In this document: one piece after another, positions 10,844 through 22,600 of the stretch
How positions within the stretch are numbered: the stretch's first letter is position 1
Layout of the letters: every line of letters starts with the position of its first letter
NCBI GenBank assembly: GCA_948099385.1
Contig: CANUEZ040000028.1
Coordinates: forward strand, 682,001 to 746,000
Source: Fasciola hepatica
Lineage: Eukaryota; Platyhelminthes; Trematoda; Plagiorchiida; Fasciolidae
Reading direction: 5' to 3'
Length of the DNA: 64,000 nucleotides
Position numbers and translations under genes: made by a program
The notes under the pieces: model-generated
The model's database searches: none
What the model was told of the DNA's origin: nothing
The model's input: the letters and a program-made list of their open reading frames with translations, nothing else

Positions 10844-11707
10844 ATGTCAGAGGATAAGGCGCAGCTCGACACAGATCTCACTCTGTCTGCGGTTGCCTTT
10901 AAACCCGTGGCGTTTATCCCTCATGATCCAGAGGTTTGGTTTGCAGCCTTAGAGCTGCAGTTTGAGGCACGTAGGATTGTTGGCCAACGCCAACGATTTT
11001 CCTATGCCTTAGAGGCTATTCCAGGTGATGTTATCGCCTCGGTGAGGGATTTGGTATTAAATCCTCCTCAAGTGCAGCCGTACGATCGGCTTAAGGAGGC
11101 TATACTACAACATTTCCTTCCTTCTCGGGAGGAGCGGCTACGTCAGCTACTAGCACGGCACCCCACAGGTGATACTAAACCCAGCCGCCACCTAGCTCAT
11201 CTCCGGTCTTTGGCAGGGCCCGCCGATAAGGATTCGGAGATAGTTAAGGAACTGTGGTTGGATTCTCTACCCTTCCACGTTCAGACCACCGTTACTGCTC
11301 TCCTCGAGGACTCGTCCTTGGAACGAGCAGCCGCCGTGGCTGACAAAATTGTCGCACGTGTCGGCAGTGGGGCTAATCCCCTCATTGCCACGACATCGCG
11401 CAATCCTAGGGGTGTCGGCCTGGATGAATCGCCGGAGAGGCCTCGGCACTCTCGATCCATCCAGCGCCGCCTGTCCTTCAAGGACAGAGTTAAAATACCT
11501 ACTCCTCGCAGTAGCCCACGTAAACAACGGCACGGACGGGCGCCCTCCACTGCCCACGTCCGCCGTGAATCCGCCTCACCTGCCTCATCCAAACCTGATC
11601 ATCCTACCAGCGGCTTTTGTTGGTTCCATCGCGTTTTCGGACCAGCCGCCCGTAGGTGCAGACAGCCGTGTTCATACGCGGCGGGAAACGCCACTGCCGG
11701 CGAGTAG
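10844..11707 (+). CDS. gag: Gag polyprotein of element B
   Basis: An intact 287-residue frame starting at ATG 10844 (MSEDKAQ), about 130 bp after the primer site. The N-terminal half has the [14 protein letters not shown] block shared with A and is predicted capsid-like. Residues about 190-255 are basic and rich in Ser, Pro and Arg. Near the C terminus lies the metal-binding box C-x2-H-x9-C-x3-C (CWFH...CRQPC), which is probably the nucleic-acid-binding nucleocapsid part. The last residues are encoded across the G_GGA_AAC heptamer at 11683-11689. The stop TAG at 11705-11707 lies inside the downstream hairpin, so most ribosomes should end here and make free Gag, while a fraction shift into Pol. 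No lesion is seen. Confidence 0.93.
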   Translation: MSEDKAQLDTDLTLSAVAFKPVAFIPHDPEVWFAALELQFEARRIVGQRQRFSYALEAIPGDVIASVRDLVLNPPQVQPYDRLKEAILQHFLPSREERLRQLLARHPTGDTKPSRHLAHLRSLAGPADKDSEIVKELWLDSLPFHVQTTVTALLEDSSLERAAAVADKIVARVGSGANPLIATTSRNPRGVGLDESPERPRHSRSIQRRLSFKDRVKIPTPRSSPRKQRHGRAPSTAHVRRESASPASSKPDHPTSGFCWFHRVFGPAARRCRQPCSYAAGNATAGE

Positions 11708-11728
11708 AAGCGGCCGTACTCGCCGGCA
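11683..11728 (+). promoter_or_regulatory. -1 programmed ribosomal frameshift signal of element B
   Basis: The slippery heptamer GGGAAAC (11683-11689) is phased G_GGA_AAC in the Gag frame (Gag codons 281-282). A -1 slip reads GGG AAA and enters Pol. A 5-nt spacer follows. Then a perfect 12-bp stem forms, TGCCGGCGAGTA (11695-11706) with TACTCGCCGGCA (11717-11728), closing a 10-nt loop. The Gag stop codon is within the stem. This is the canonical geometry of -1 frameshifting. The efficiency is unknown. Confidence 0.9.
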
Positions 11729-14700
11729 ATCAGTCTCAGGTTGGCCGTTTATTTTACGTGCATGATTCGTGCACTACCGCTAGGTTCCTAGTCGACACTG
11801 GGGCCCAAGTTTCTGTCTTGCCGGTTGGTAAAGACAAGCCACGAGCTTCTCTGCTTCGGCTGTCAGCGGCGAATGGTTCCTCCATTCCTACCTACGGCAC
11901 GAGACAGCTTGCGGTCAACCTGGGACCACGACGACGGTATCTGTGGACGTTCATTCTTGCGGATGTTCCCACAGGCATACTGGGAATCGATTTTCTGCAG
12001 CACTATGAATTACTTGTTGATTCACGTAGGCTGCAGCTTATCGATCCTTCGTCGGACATTAAATTTACGGGTACTGCAGCTCGAACAGATGCACACCGAA
12101 TCACAGGATTGTTTTCTAACATTCCGCACGATTTTCAGTCTTTGTTTATTAAATTCCCCATATTGACTAAACCATTTGAAGAGATAGAGACAGTGACCGA
12201 TCGTGTGGCACACCACATTGTCACTAACGGACCACCAGTCACGGCACGACCTCGCCGACTGGCACCGGACAAATTGGTTTTCGCCAAACGTGAGTTTGAC
12301 ACTTTACTTTCTAAAGGTATTGTTCGTCCTTCTCACAGTCCATGGGCCTCACCTCTGCACATGGTTCTTAAGAAAGATGGCGTTAGCTGGCGATCATGTG
12401 GCGACTATCGCGCACTAAATTCGGTTACCCGTTACGATAGTTATCCGATACCCCACATACACGACATCACGGCATCACTTCACGGCACGACTGTATTTTC
12501 CAAGATCGATTTGGTGCGAGCCTATCACTAGATCCCAGTCGCCGCTGAAGATGTCGAGAAAACCGCTGTCACGACTCCTTTTGGTTTGTTTGAGTTCCTA
12601 CGTATGCCTTTTGGTTTGCGAAATGCTGCTCAGACATTCCAGAGGTTTATCGATAGCATTACACGAGACTTGGAATTTGTTCACGTCTATATCGATGACT
12701 TGTTAATCGCATCGTCGAGCGTAGATGAACATTTCCAACATTTGACGCTACTATTTCAACGTTTGTCCGAACATCGAATAGTAGTCAATCCTGATAAATG
12801 TGAACTTGGCAAGCCGGAACTTGTGTTCCTCGGCCACAAGATCACTCGAGAGGGTATTACGCCTTGCGAGGATAAAGTGCGCGCTATTTTAGATTACGCC
12901 GTACCGTCCTCAATCAAGGAGCTCAAGGCATTTTTGGGGTTAGTTAACTTTTATCGTCGTTTCATACCCCATGCCGCTGAACGTTTGCTTCCATTAACTG
13001 ACCTACTTCGTGGCAATCCACGTAAGTTGTCGCTTACGGATGCCGCACGAGTAGCATTTTCGGAGATTAAAGCGACATTAGCTCAGACCACGCTCCTCAT
13101 GCACCCAGTTCCATCCGCCACGCTAAGCATAGCGGTGGATGCATCCGACTTTGCCATCGGAGCGGTCCTGCAACAGTCTGTTTCTGGGATATGGCAGCCA
13201 TTAGAGTTCTACTCTCGACGCCTCAATCCCACGGAAACCAAATATAGTGCTTTTGGTCGCGAACTGCTGGCTGCATATAATGCCGTTAAGCACTTCCGCC
13301 ATGCAGTCGAGGGTCGATATTTCATCCTCTTTACAGACCATAAGCCTCTGACGTATGCATTGCATACTAAGTCTGATCGTTACTCTCCACGAGAAGTCAG
13401 ACATTTAGACTATATTTCTCAGTTCACGACTGACCTACGACACGTTAAAGGTGAGTCGAACTGCGTTGCAGATGCTTTGTCGCGTATTCCGCTTAATGCC
13501 ATTAAATCTCCGGTTTTAGACATCCCTGCCATGGCTGCCGCACAGGCACAGGATTCTTCATGTATGGAAGCAGCTCAGTCATCGTCGCTACAGTGTCAGT
13601 CCGTACCTCTAGCCACCAGTGCTGGGACGATACTCTGCGACATGTCTACTGGCATACCTAGACCAGTCGTACCCTCTGCATATCGACGTCTCGTGTTCGA
13701 TACCCTTCATGGACTCTCACATCCAGGCATCGCAGCCAGTCTCCGATTAGTAGCTGCACGATACGTCTGGCCGTCCATGAATAAAGATGTTCGTATGTGG
13801 GCAAAACAGTGTCTACAATGTCAACGATCTAAAGTGCATAGGCACGTAGCTTCGCCTATCGGTACTTTTGCTACGCCTGATGCTCGCTTCGATCATATCC
13901 ACGTAGACATTGTGGGTCCATTGACCCCATCACACGGGTATACCTATTTACTAACGTGCATCGATAGATTTACGAGGTGGCCCGAGGCTATTCCCATCTC
14001 TATCGTCACGGCCGAATCAGTGGCTCGACATCTGATAGAACGATGGATAGCTTCATATGGTTGTCCTTCCACAATCACTACCGATCGAGGGCAACAATTT
14101 GAGTCCGATCTATTCTCTTCATTAACTCACATGCTGGGTACGGAACGCATTCGCACGACCGCGTACCATCCGGCATCGAATGGTTTAGTCGAACGTTTTC
14201 ATCGCCAATTCAAAGCGGCTCTTAGAGCACACGAGAGCCCCGACTGGTACGAAACGTTACCGCTAGTTCTGCTTGGTATCAGGACTTGCATAAAGGCAGA
14301 TATCCAATGTTCCGCCGCAGAACTTGTCTACGGCACGACATTACGACTGCCTGGGGAATTCTTTACGTCACGGAGTACAGATTCACTTGCCGTACAGACT
14401 TACGTTCATCGTTTGTCTACGTACATGCAAACTCTCGCTCCGGCGCAGACTCGAATGCAGCGACGACAGGTTTTTGTTCCGACCGAACTCGAAACTTGTT
14501 CGCATGTATTCATTCGTGTTGATTCGGTACGGAAACCATTACAACAGCCTTACGAAGGTCCATATCGCGTGATTTCTCGTCACGATAAGACCTTTAAGGT
14601 TGATCGACACGGTCGCGTCGATACCGTTAGCATCGATCGTCTCAAAGCCGCGTACGTTGATGATAGCGTGTCACCCGCTGACATGAGATTCGATGTTAAC

Positions 14701-14758
14701 CCTGCACTGCCTGTTGACGACACTTCCGTGTCACGTCAAGGTCTGCAGTTAGCGTTGC

Positions 14759-14970
14759 CTGCTACGACTTCGAATGAGGCTATCGTCTCACGTTCAGGAC
14801 AGCACCCAGTTGGTACTGCTACGACTTCGAATGAGGCTATCGTCTCACGTTCAAGTCAGCAGCCAGTTGGCCCTGCTACGCCCTCGAATGAGAATACTGT
14901 CTCACGTTCAAGTCAGCAGAGCACGCCTACGCACCCGTCCGTGAATGAGGCTCCCGTCTCACGTTCCGGT
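14759..14970 (+). repeat. 57-bp tandem repeat in the Pol tail of B
   Basis: About three and a half in-frame units of 19 codons. The consensus includes ATTSNEAIVSRSxQQPVG, and later units are more diverged. They lie downstream of the integrase core and chromatin-tail region. The period is a multiple of three, so the reading frame is kept. Confidence 0.85.
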
Positions 14971-15006
14971 CGGAAGATCGTTTGCCCAGCACGTTTTCGC
15001 GACTAG

Positions 15007-15567
15007 GTCAAACACGATCTTAACCATTGCACTTCGCAGTAATAACTTTCGTGTTTATCGTTTCGACACGATTTAACATACCTCATTAGTTATTACTGTA
15101 TTCTAGTCAAGTCCATTGCGGTTGCTACACCAGTTTTTCGTTTCTTTTTGTTTCATGGAACCTCGCCATATGGTACGCTTCGCTGGTCCCACGAAATCTG
15201 GAGAATTTTGGCACCAACGTTTGCATTCTGGATCGGCCTTGTCGTTCTCGTTCCTGCCCATTTACGAACCTATCGATTTGGCTTCCGGATATCATATTGG
15301 TTAACGGTTACCCGACACTGGACGTTATTGGTGTGGCACACCTTGATGACGATTTACGCAACCGACGTCATGGGCAACGAATCTGGTTTACGCTCGACCA
15401 CCATCCTACGGTTCCTGCATACCACGGATTTTGCCCGTCAGCATCCTACAGCACAGCTTAATGCACGTATTTTGCACGCATTCGCGCACACGAATACCGT
15501 TTGTATGCCATGTCCTCCTTGACATTTGTTTTTCGAAAGCTTTCCGTGCTTTCTAGCGGGGGGCTGC
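15007..15567 (+). other. 3' untranslated region and polypurine tract of B
   Basis: From the Pol stop to the 3' LTR. It ends with AGCGGGGGGCTGC (15555-15567), a purine-rich tract directly before the LTR that fits the plus-strand primer. No further gene is supported; open frames at 15116-15522 have no recognised motif. Confidence 0.7.
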
Positions 15568-15979
15568 TGTAGTGACCTCGATCGTTTTGAGAAAATGACT
15601 ATTTTCTGGACACCATTTTGGATCTATTTTCTCCACGATCTTTTCTGACGTTTGACATTGACCTCAGTGTTCTCCGGTTGCCTACGTTTTACTGGACTGA
15701 CTTTTCCGAGGTTTCCGTCGACCTCGTATCAAATCACTTTCACTTTCGTTCGTTCGCTCGCGGTTCGCTCTCAGCACAGCCGTCGCGTTTCGTTCCGTTT
15801 TCCGTTCGGTGTATTTCTCGTATCGGTACTGTTTCGGTGCCACGATATATAGAATACACCTCGCATCTGCAAACCGACTTACGTCTTCTCTATTCGTCCG
15901 ATAGAGGGGATATCGTTGGTATTCGCTGCTAGACCCGATAGGAGACACGTTCGCCAGCCGCACCCGAACGTCTTCTATA
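15568..15979 (+). repeat. 3' LTR of element B
   Basis: A 412-bp copy of 10299-10710 with three substitutions seen, followed by the CACC target duplicate and the rest of element A gag. Confidence 0.95.
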
Positions 15980-16000
15980 CACCTTCCCAGGTGCCAAACA

Positions 16001-16044
16001 GGGAAACTAATATCCCGACGCGTTCCGACAGCTAACGCGGTCGG
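16001..16044 (+). promoter_or_regulatory. -1 programmed ribosomal frameshift signal of element A
   Basis: GGGAAAC (16001-16007) is phased G_GGA_AAC in the Gag frame and is followed at once by the Gag stop TAA (16008-16010). The -1 frame reads GGG AAA CTA ATA into Pol. After a 7-nt spacer, CCGACGCGTT (16015-16024) pairs with AACGCG (16034-16039) and TCGG (16041-16044), leaving G16040 bulged and a 9-nt loop: 10 bp in all. A second CCGAC in the loop could compete for the 3' arm. The design is the same as in B with a different hairpin sequence. Confidence 0.85.
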
Positions 16045-19000
16045 CAGCCATAATAGCAGTCGTCTGTTGCATGTCCGAGGTTTAGTTTCCAATAGCCTGT
16101 TCCTAATTGACACCGGTGCAGCAGTAAGTGTCATTCCAAAGGAGGCAGGTGATGCAACGAACCCGTCAGCCCAAAAACTCCGTGCTGCCAATGGCACTTC
16201 CATTGCTAATTACGGCCGTAAGTCACTCACACTCAACTTAGGACTGCGTCGCACCTTCCGCTGGGTGTTCATAGTAGCAGACGTCCCTTATCCCATACTA
16301 GGCATCGATTTCCTAGACCATTTCGACCTCCTGATCGATGCACGAGGCCGGAGAGTTGTCGACCGGCAGACTTCTCTTTCCGTAACCGGGTCGTATTCCT
16401 CCGTGAATCACATCACGCCCCTATACATCGAACCGCAGGCCGAACACCCGTACGCAGACCCACTTTCAGCTTACCCGGCAATGCTAAGACAATCTGGCCC
16501 CCTTCGCGCGGTGACCACTAACGTTACCCACCATATTGTCACTAAAGGACCCCCAGCATTTAGCCGACCACGTCCCTTGACCTTAGACAAGCTACGCGTA
16601 GCACAGGCTGAGTTTGAACACATGCTAGAATTAGGCATAATACGCCCGTCCAGTAGCCCTTGGGCCTCGCCCCTTCACATGGTTCCTAAACCTAATGGCG
16701 ATTGGCGCCCCTGTGGTGACTAAAGGGCCCTCAACCAGGCTACTATCCCAGAGAGATACCCCATTCCACATATTCAAAATCTTACTTCTACCCTGTCTGG
16801 TTGTTCTGTTTTCAGCAGAATCGACCTCGTTAGAGCCTACCACCAAATCCCAGTAGCAGAGGCTGACATCCCTAAAACCGCTGTCACAACTCCATTCGGA
16901 CTGTTCGAGTTTTTGCGCATGCCTTTTGGCCTCAGCAATGCAGCCCAAACCTTTCAAAGGTTTATGCATGAGGCAACACGCGGTTTGAAGAATGTCTACG
17001 TGTACTTAGACGATATTTTGGTGGCAAGTTCTTCAAAAGAAGAGCATATGACACACCTGCGTGCTCTTTTTGAGTGCCTTAGCCAACACGGTGTAACCAT
17101 TAACCCTAGCAAGTGCGAATTAGGTAGGAGGACCATCACGTTCCTAGGTCACGAAATCTCAGCCTCAGGCATACAGCCCCTGCCTGACAAGGTGGCGGCA
17201 ATTCGCGACTATCCTGAGCCTCACTCTTACCGACAATTGCGCCAATTTTCTGGCCTGGTCAACTTTTATCGCCGCTTTATCCCACACTGCGCCGAAATAA
17301 TGCAGCTTCTAACAGACCTCTTACGTGGAGGTAAGCGGAAATTCATTTTTCCCGACACGGCGCAGGCAGCTTTTACTTTGATCAAGGATGCTATCGCCAA
17401 CATAGCACTCCTTGCACATCACGATCCTTCTTCTCCCCTGGCATTAGGAACAGATGCTTCGGACACGGCTGTTGGAGCAGTGTTGCAGCAAATCGTCAAC
17501 AATTCATGGCAACCAATAGCTTTCTTCTCCAAACGTCTCCAGCCTGCGGAATCCCGATGTAGTACGTTCAGCTGAGAACTGCTGGCAATCTATTTGGGTA
17601 TCCGACACTTCCGGCACACACTCGAGGGCCAATTGTTCACAGTGTTTACAGATCATAAACCACTAGTGTACGCCCTCCAGTCAGCTTCTGACCGATATTC
17701 GCCACGCGAGATTCACCACTTAGACTATGTTTCGCAGTTTACTACGGACATTCGACACGTCTCTGGAGCACACAATCCCGTATCAGACGCACTCTCACGC
17801 GTCCACAATATCGACTACCCACTACCCATGGGAATAGACCTAGAAGCAATTGCCGCAGCCCAAACGACAGATCCTGAGGTAGAGCAACTCAGACACAACA
17901 GCTCCCTGCCCCTAGTGGCAGTGGCCCTTCCAACTTCGGACGTAACTATCATTTGCGATGTGTCACAAGGTCGACCCCGACCACTAGTTCCTGCCAGTTT
18001 TCGCCGACGAGTTTTTACCAGCCTCCATAACTTATCGCACCCTGGGGTAACCGCCTCAGTGAAACTAGTCACCGAGCGATTCGTCTGGCCTTGCGTCAAA
18101 CGTGACGTACGTCTTTGGGCTCGTGCTTGTCTCCAGTGCCAACGAGTTAAGATACATCGTCACACCAAATCTACGTTAGGCACATTCTGCGAACCGGACG
18201 CACGCTTTCATCATGTGCATGTGGATCTCGTGGGGCCACTTCCGCCATCCAATGGCTGCGTCTACATCCTCACTTGCGTACATCGTTTCACTCGCTGGCC
18301 ACAGGCCATACCTATTCCCCGCCCAACCTCAGAGGAAGCTGCAAAAGCATTTCTAACCGGTTGGGTGAGTCAGTTCGGTTGCCCTGCTATCGTGACCACT
18401 GATCGCGGTTCTCATTTCGACGGCGCCTTCCACGAGCTACTAAACGCATTCGGTTGTCGCCACAACAAGACGACGGCCTATCATCCTCAGGCCAATGGCA
18501 TGGTGGAGCGATTCCATCGCCAGCTGAAAGCTGCCCTTCGTGCTCGTGATAATCCATTATGGGGTGAAGTTTTGCCGATCGTTCTCTTAGGACTGCGTAA
18601 CACCGTTAAAGCCGATATGGATGTTACGGCGGCTGAACTGGTTTATGGTTGCACACTACGACTTCCAGGTGAGTTGGTTTCTCCATTACCACCTATGAGT
18701 TTTAATTACGGGGATTACGTAAAAAAGTTGTCGCACCAAATGCGGGTGATAAAAGTCCACCCCACCACGAGAACAAACCCTCAGCAACTACATACCTACC
18801 GCTCTAGCTACCACCAGCCATGTGTTTATTCGAGTAGATGCAGTGCGATCACCACTGCAGGCGGCTTACTCTGGCCCGTTCCGCGTCGTCCAGCGAAAGG
18901 AAAAGAAATACGTGGTGGACGTCGAGGGCAGGAAGGAGACCACCAGCATAGACCGCCTCAAACCAGCCTTCATCGAAGCAGAACCCACCTCGAACAACCC

Positions 19001-19205
19001 TCTCAGTGTCCCTACCTGCTCACAACCTTCGTTTAGTCGTCCCGAGTCGGCCCCTGTTACTCCCACTAACGACCCCTCGTTACCTGTTGCAACACCAAAC
19101 TCCACGAAAGACACAGCTGCACCGGTCAATAGGAGAAATCGACGCGGCCGCGAGCTGCGACAGCCAACGAGGTTTTCTGAATATGCAACAGTTGTATACA
19201 TTTAA
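16001..19205 (+). pseudogene. pol: Pol polyprotein of element A, multiply broken
   Basis: Protease LIDTGAAVSVIP at about 16090-16130. Reverse transcriptase has YLDD (YVYLDDILVASS) and FLRMPFGLSNAAQTFQRF. RNase H has TDASDTAVGAVLQQ and FTDHKPLVYAL. Integrase has HPGVTASVK, CLQCQRVK, HVDLVGPL, TTDRGSHFD and GMVERFHRQL. Lesions: TAA at 16721-16723 where a Tyr codon is expected (CGD-stop-RALNQ), TGA at 17573-17575 in RNase H where an Arg codon is expected, and a frameshift at about 18735-18765 after the integrase core. Beyond the shift the tail continues to 19205 (VFIRVDAVRSPL, SIDRLKPAF), matching the end of B Pol. Close relative of B Pol, non-functional. Confidence 0.92.
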
Positions 19206-19241
19206 GTTTACTCTTCATATTCAACTTGTACATAGTCCTAT

Positions 19242-19683
19242 TGTAACAAGGACGACAACGCACGGCAGGATACTTGTATTCCCACGGTCGCACAAGTCGA
19301 GTCATGGCACACATACAGTCGCTTATATAGGCTTTTTTCCAGACTGCGCGGCACCAAGATTGCTATTGTCGCTGCTTGAGCGCTTCGGCTGCATTCTGTC
19401 CATTTGCCTGTGGCCGATGGCTTGCTTCTCTTGCCCGTCATTTCCCTTCGGTTGGTCCGACTGTCTCAGTTGACGGCTCGATCGGCAGCCCTTCACCTGA
19501 GCTATCTTGCTGGTTGCCGGAGATCCCGCTGCTTCCTCTCTGGTCGTCTGTGTGCTTCTTTTTGCCTGCTTCGGGACGCCTCCGACATATTCGCCACCTG
19601 TTCTTTTGTCTGTGGCCCTTGTTTGGTTCGTTCGTTCGCCTTGATGTTTACGCCGTTCCCTGGCCCCAGCATTCCCTGTTACA
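19242..19683 (-). repeat. 3' LTR of element C
   Basis: 442 bp, identical by reading to 23498-23939. It encodes the last ~120 residues of Pol and carries the TATA box (19323-19329), which contains the Pol stop codon. On the minus strand it is preceded by a purine tract AAAGGAAGGGCGAG. Confidence 0.95.
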
Positions 19684-22600
19684 CTCGCCCTTCCTTTAAA
19701 ACATTCGGTCCGGACGTGCCAGGGTGCCAAGTCGCATCCGTTCACCCATTTGCCTCGTGGTCCTTGATCGATTTTGAAACTGGAATTCTTCCTCTCCAAT
19801 ACGGTGTAGGGTCCACTCCATCGTTTGTGGAACTTGCTAGCCCCCGGACCGGCCACTGCGGGTCTGTTACGATTCCTTACTTTTACCAGCTGTCCGGACA
19901 TGAACGGATCCCATTTCTGTGTTTGGTTCCGTCTATCGTACCTTGCCTTGTTACGACTCTGAGCAATTCTTGTCTGTTGTACGGCCACTTTCTCTAGATG
20001 CCTCCGCTCGCGGGTTGTCAGAGGTTTATCATTCTTCATGTTGAGCCACACATCCAGTCGCGTTCTAGGTTCCTGCCCAAAAACCAGTTCAAACGGTGTC
20101 GTCCCCGTTGTTGAATGGCTCGTTGCGCGGTAACTGAGTAATATCTCCGACAGTCCTTCTTGCCAATCACTTCCGTGGTTATTTAGCCACTCCTTCAGCG
20201 TTCTGTTGAATCTTTCCGTCATTCCGTTTGCCTGGGGGTGGTAAGGCGACGTTCGTATTCGCCGGATCCTCCATTGTTCCAACATGTCTCGAAATTTCTT
20301 CGATTCGAAGCAGGGACCCTGGTCAGTGATGACCGTTTCTGGTACACCAAATCGCGCCACCACATTATCGACAAACACTCGAGAGACCGTATCGCCTGTT
20401 TGATCCGGTATCGGGATTGCTTCCACCCAGCGAGACACGTGGTCAACCATTGTCATGATGTACCGGTTTCCAGTAACACTCACAGGTAAAGGACCAAAAA
20501 TGTCCAAACCCCAGCTTTGAAAGACTCGCTGTGCTTCTATCGGCTGCATTGGCGGTGTAGCTGTTGCGTGCTCCCGGTTCCGTTGACAATCAGGGCAAGT
20601 TCGTATGTAGTCGTCAACGTCGTGCCGCATCGTGGGCCAGAAGACTCTGCGCCGCAACAATTCGAAGACTCGTTGTTGTCCTATGTGAGCACTGTCGTGC
20701 GCTAGCTGTATTGCCTGCTCACGTACGGCCTCGGGAACAAAAGGCAGTCGTCTGGGTCGCAGACCCTGTCCCACATCAACGTCAACGAACAGCTTGCCAT
20801 CTTCCGCATGCAATCGCTCCCAAATTTTTAGTAGGTCGCGCAGTGCAGGTGAGCTCCCGTCTGGTCTTGTTTTGGCTTGAAGATGTGAACAAACCGTCCG
20901 CACCAGACTGTCATTTCTTTGGTGGCTGAAAACACCCTCATTTGACATTAGCCGATTCACTGGGATCGCCTCCGCCGGCAGTTGGTCGTCTGGGATCGGG
21001 CGGGATAATGCGTCAGGTATTTCGTTTTCTCGTCCGCTAACATGTTCGATTGTAAAGGTGAATTCTTGCAGGCGGTACGCCCACCGTGCCAACCTCCCTC
21101 TTGGATCTCTTGTTGTCATCAACCACGTCAATGGCTTGTGATCCGTTTTGATACAGAAGTTAGTAGCAATCAGATATGTTCTCCACTTTTCCAGTGCCCA
21201 CACGATTGCTAAGCATTCCTTTTCCGTGGTGGAGTATTTCCTCTCGGCACTTGTGAGCAGTCGACTGGCGTACTCGATCACTCCAGACGGTTGTGACAAT
21301 ACTGCGCCAATTCCGACGTCACTGGCATCCACAGCTACGGTGAATCTCTCATGCGGCTTTGGTATTGTCAAACAGTTTCGAGGGTTTGTTGCACTTTCCT
21401 TGAGTTTCCTGAACGCCGCCTCCGTATCTGACGTCCACTCGAATTTCTTATCCTTCCTCAGTAGTTGAAACAGGACACCAGCTTTCTGGGCAAAATTTGG
21501 CACAAACTTGGCGTCATAGCCGACCAAGCCAAGGAAGGATCTCAGTTGGCGCTTTGATTTTGGCGAGGGGAAACCCCTAATCGTCTCCGCTTTCTCGGGT
21601 AGGGGTTGCAGTTTTCCTCCTCCAACAATATGTCCCAAACAAACGATTTTGTCACGCGCTATCTGGCACTTCTTTGCACTCAACTTCAAACCCGCCGATT
21701 TGATTCTCTCTAGGACTGCGCTTAATCTGGACACATGCCCGTCAATTGTCCTTGAAAATACCACAATATCATCCCCATACACCACAACACCATCCAGGTT
21801 CTCCAGTACCTGGAGCAGCAAACGCCTGAAAGTAGCCGGTGCGTTACACAACCCAAAAGGCATCCGCAGGAACTCATACTGCTTCCCGTTGACACAGAAC
21901 GCTGTTTTCTCTCTGTCGCTCACGAGCACCGGCAGCTGCCAATAGCCCGACCTCAAGTCGATTAACGACAGCACCTTCGCGTCATGAAGCTGCTCAAATA
22001 TCTCCTCGGTTAGTGGCATTGGGAACGCATCCTTGATTGTGACGCGGTTGAGTTCCCGGAAGTCAACGCAAAATCTATACGTCCCATCCGATTTCCGCGT
22101 TAACAACACTGGTGAGGAATACGGGCTAGTGCTTTCCTGAATTATTCCCTTCGACAGCATGTCACGAACCTGCTTCTCAACTTCCGGTACGACTTTCCGC
22201 GGCAGCCTCCGATACACTGGTTTGCACACCGCACCCGGCACCAAATTGATCCTGTGTTCTTGCCAATCGCAAAAGCCGTACTCATCATCTGGTGTCGAAA
22301 ACAACTCCGCATACCTCTCGAGACACTGTCTGACACACGGGACTGAACAACCTGGAACCGAGGAAGTTTTTACGATACCAACGCGGTTCAGCCGGCCCCA
22401 ACGGGATTGCAGCTCGACATCCTTCTCCCCAACCCGCATTCGATGAGCTTCGAAATCAATTTTTGCTCCTACGCGTTCCAACAGATCAACCCCTACGATT
22501 GTCTCGGCGACCCCTTCAACCAGTAACATCTCATGCGTCACACGAACGTCGCCGATCTGAACCGTTAGCTGCTGCTTTCCCGCTACTCTCAGAGCCTCTC

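Larger units (their letters stand above)
11683..15006 (+). pseudogene. pol: Pol polyprotein of element B with one nonsense codon
   Basis: About 1107 codons in the -1 frame relative to Gag. Protease: [12 protein letters not shown]. Reverse transcriptase includes the YIDD active site (HVYIDDLLIASS) and FLRMPFGLRNAAQTFQRF. RNase H: AVDASDFAIGAVLQQ, ELLAAYNAVKHFRH and FTDHKPLTYAL. Integrase has a His-Cys zinc region (HPG, CLQCQRSK), the catalytic Asp in HVDIVGPL, Asp in TTDRGQQFE, and Glu in GLVERFHRQF. The stop TAG at 12529-12531 replaces the Gln codon expected in the AYHQIPV block, a single C-to-T change; the frame is otherwise open to 15006. The tail carries a 57-bp tandem repeat. The enzyme would make cDNA and integrate it. 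This copy is defective by that one codon. Confidence 0.93.
10299..15979 (+). mobile_element. LTR retrotransposon B (Ty3/gypsy, CsRn1-like), nested in gag of A
   Basis: 5681 bp with 412-bp LTRs (10299-10710 and 15568-15979) that differ at three positions by eye. The 4-bp target duplication is CACC (10295-10298 and 15980-15983). Order: LTR, primer site, Gag, frameshift signal, protease, reverse transcriptase, RNase H, integrase, repeat-bearing tail, polypurine tract, LTR. It is same-sense with A. Its proteins resemble those of A closely, but the LTRs differ, so the two are separate families of one lineage. One in-frame stop in reverse transcriptase is the only clear lesion. Confidence 0.96.
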
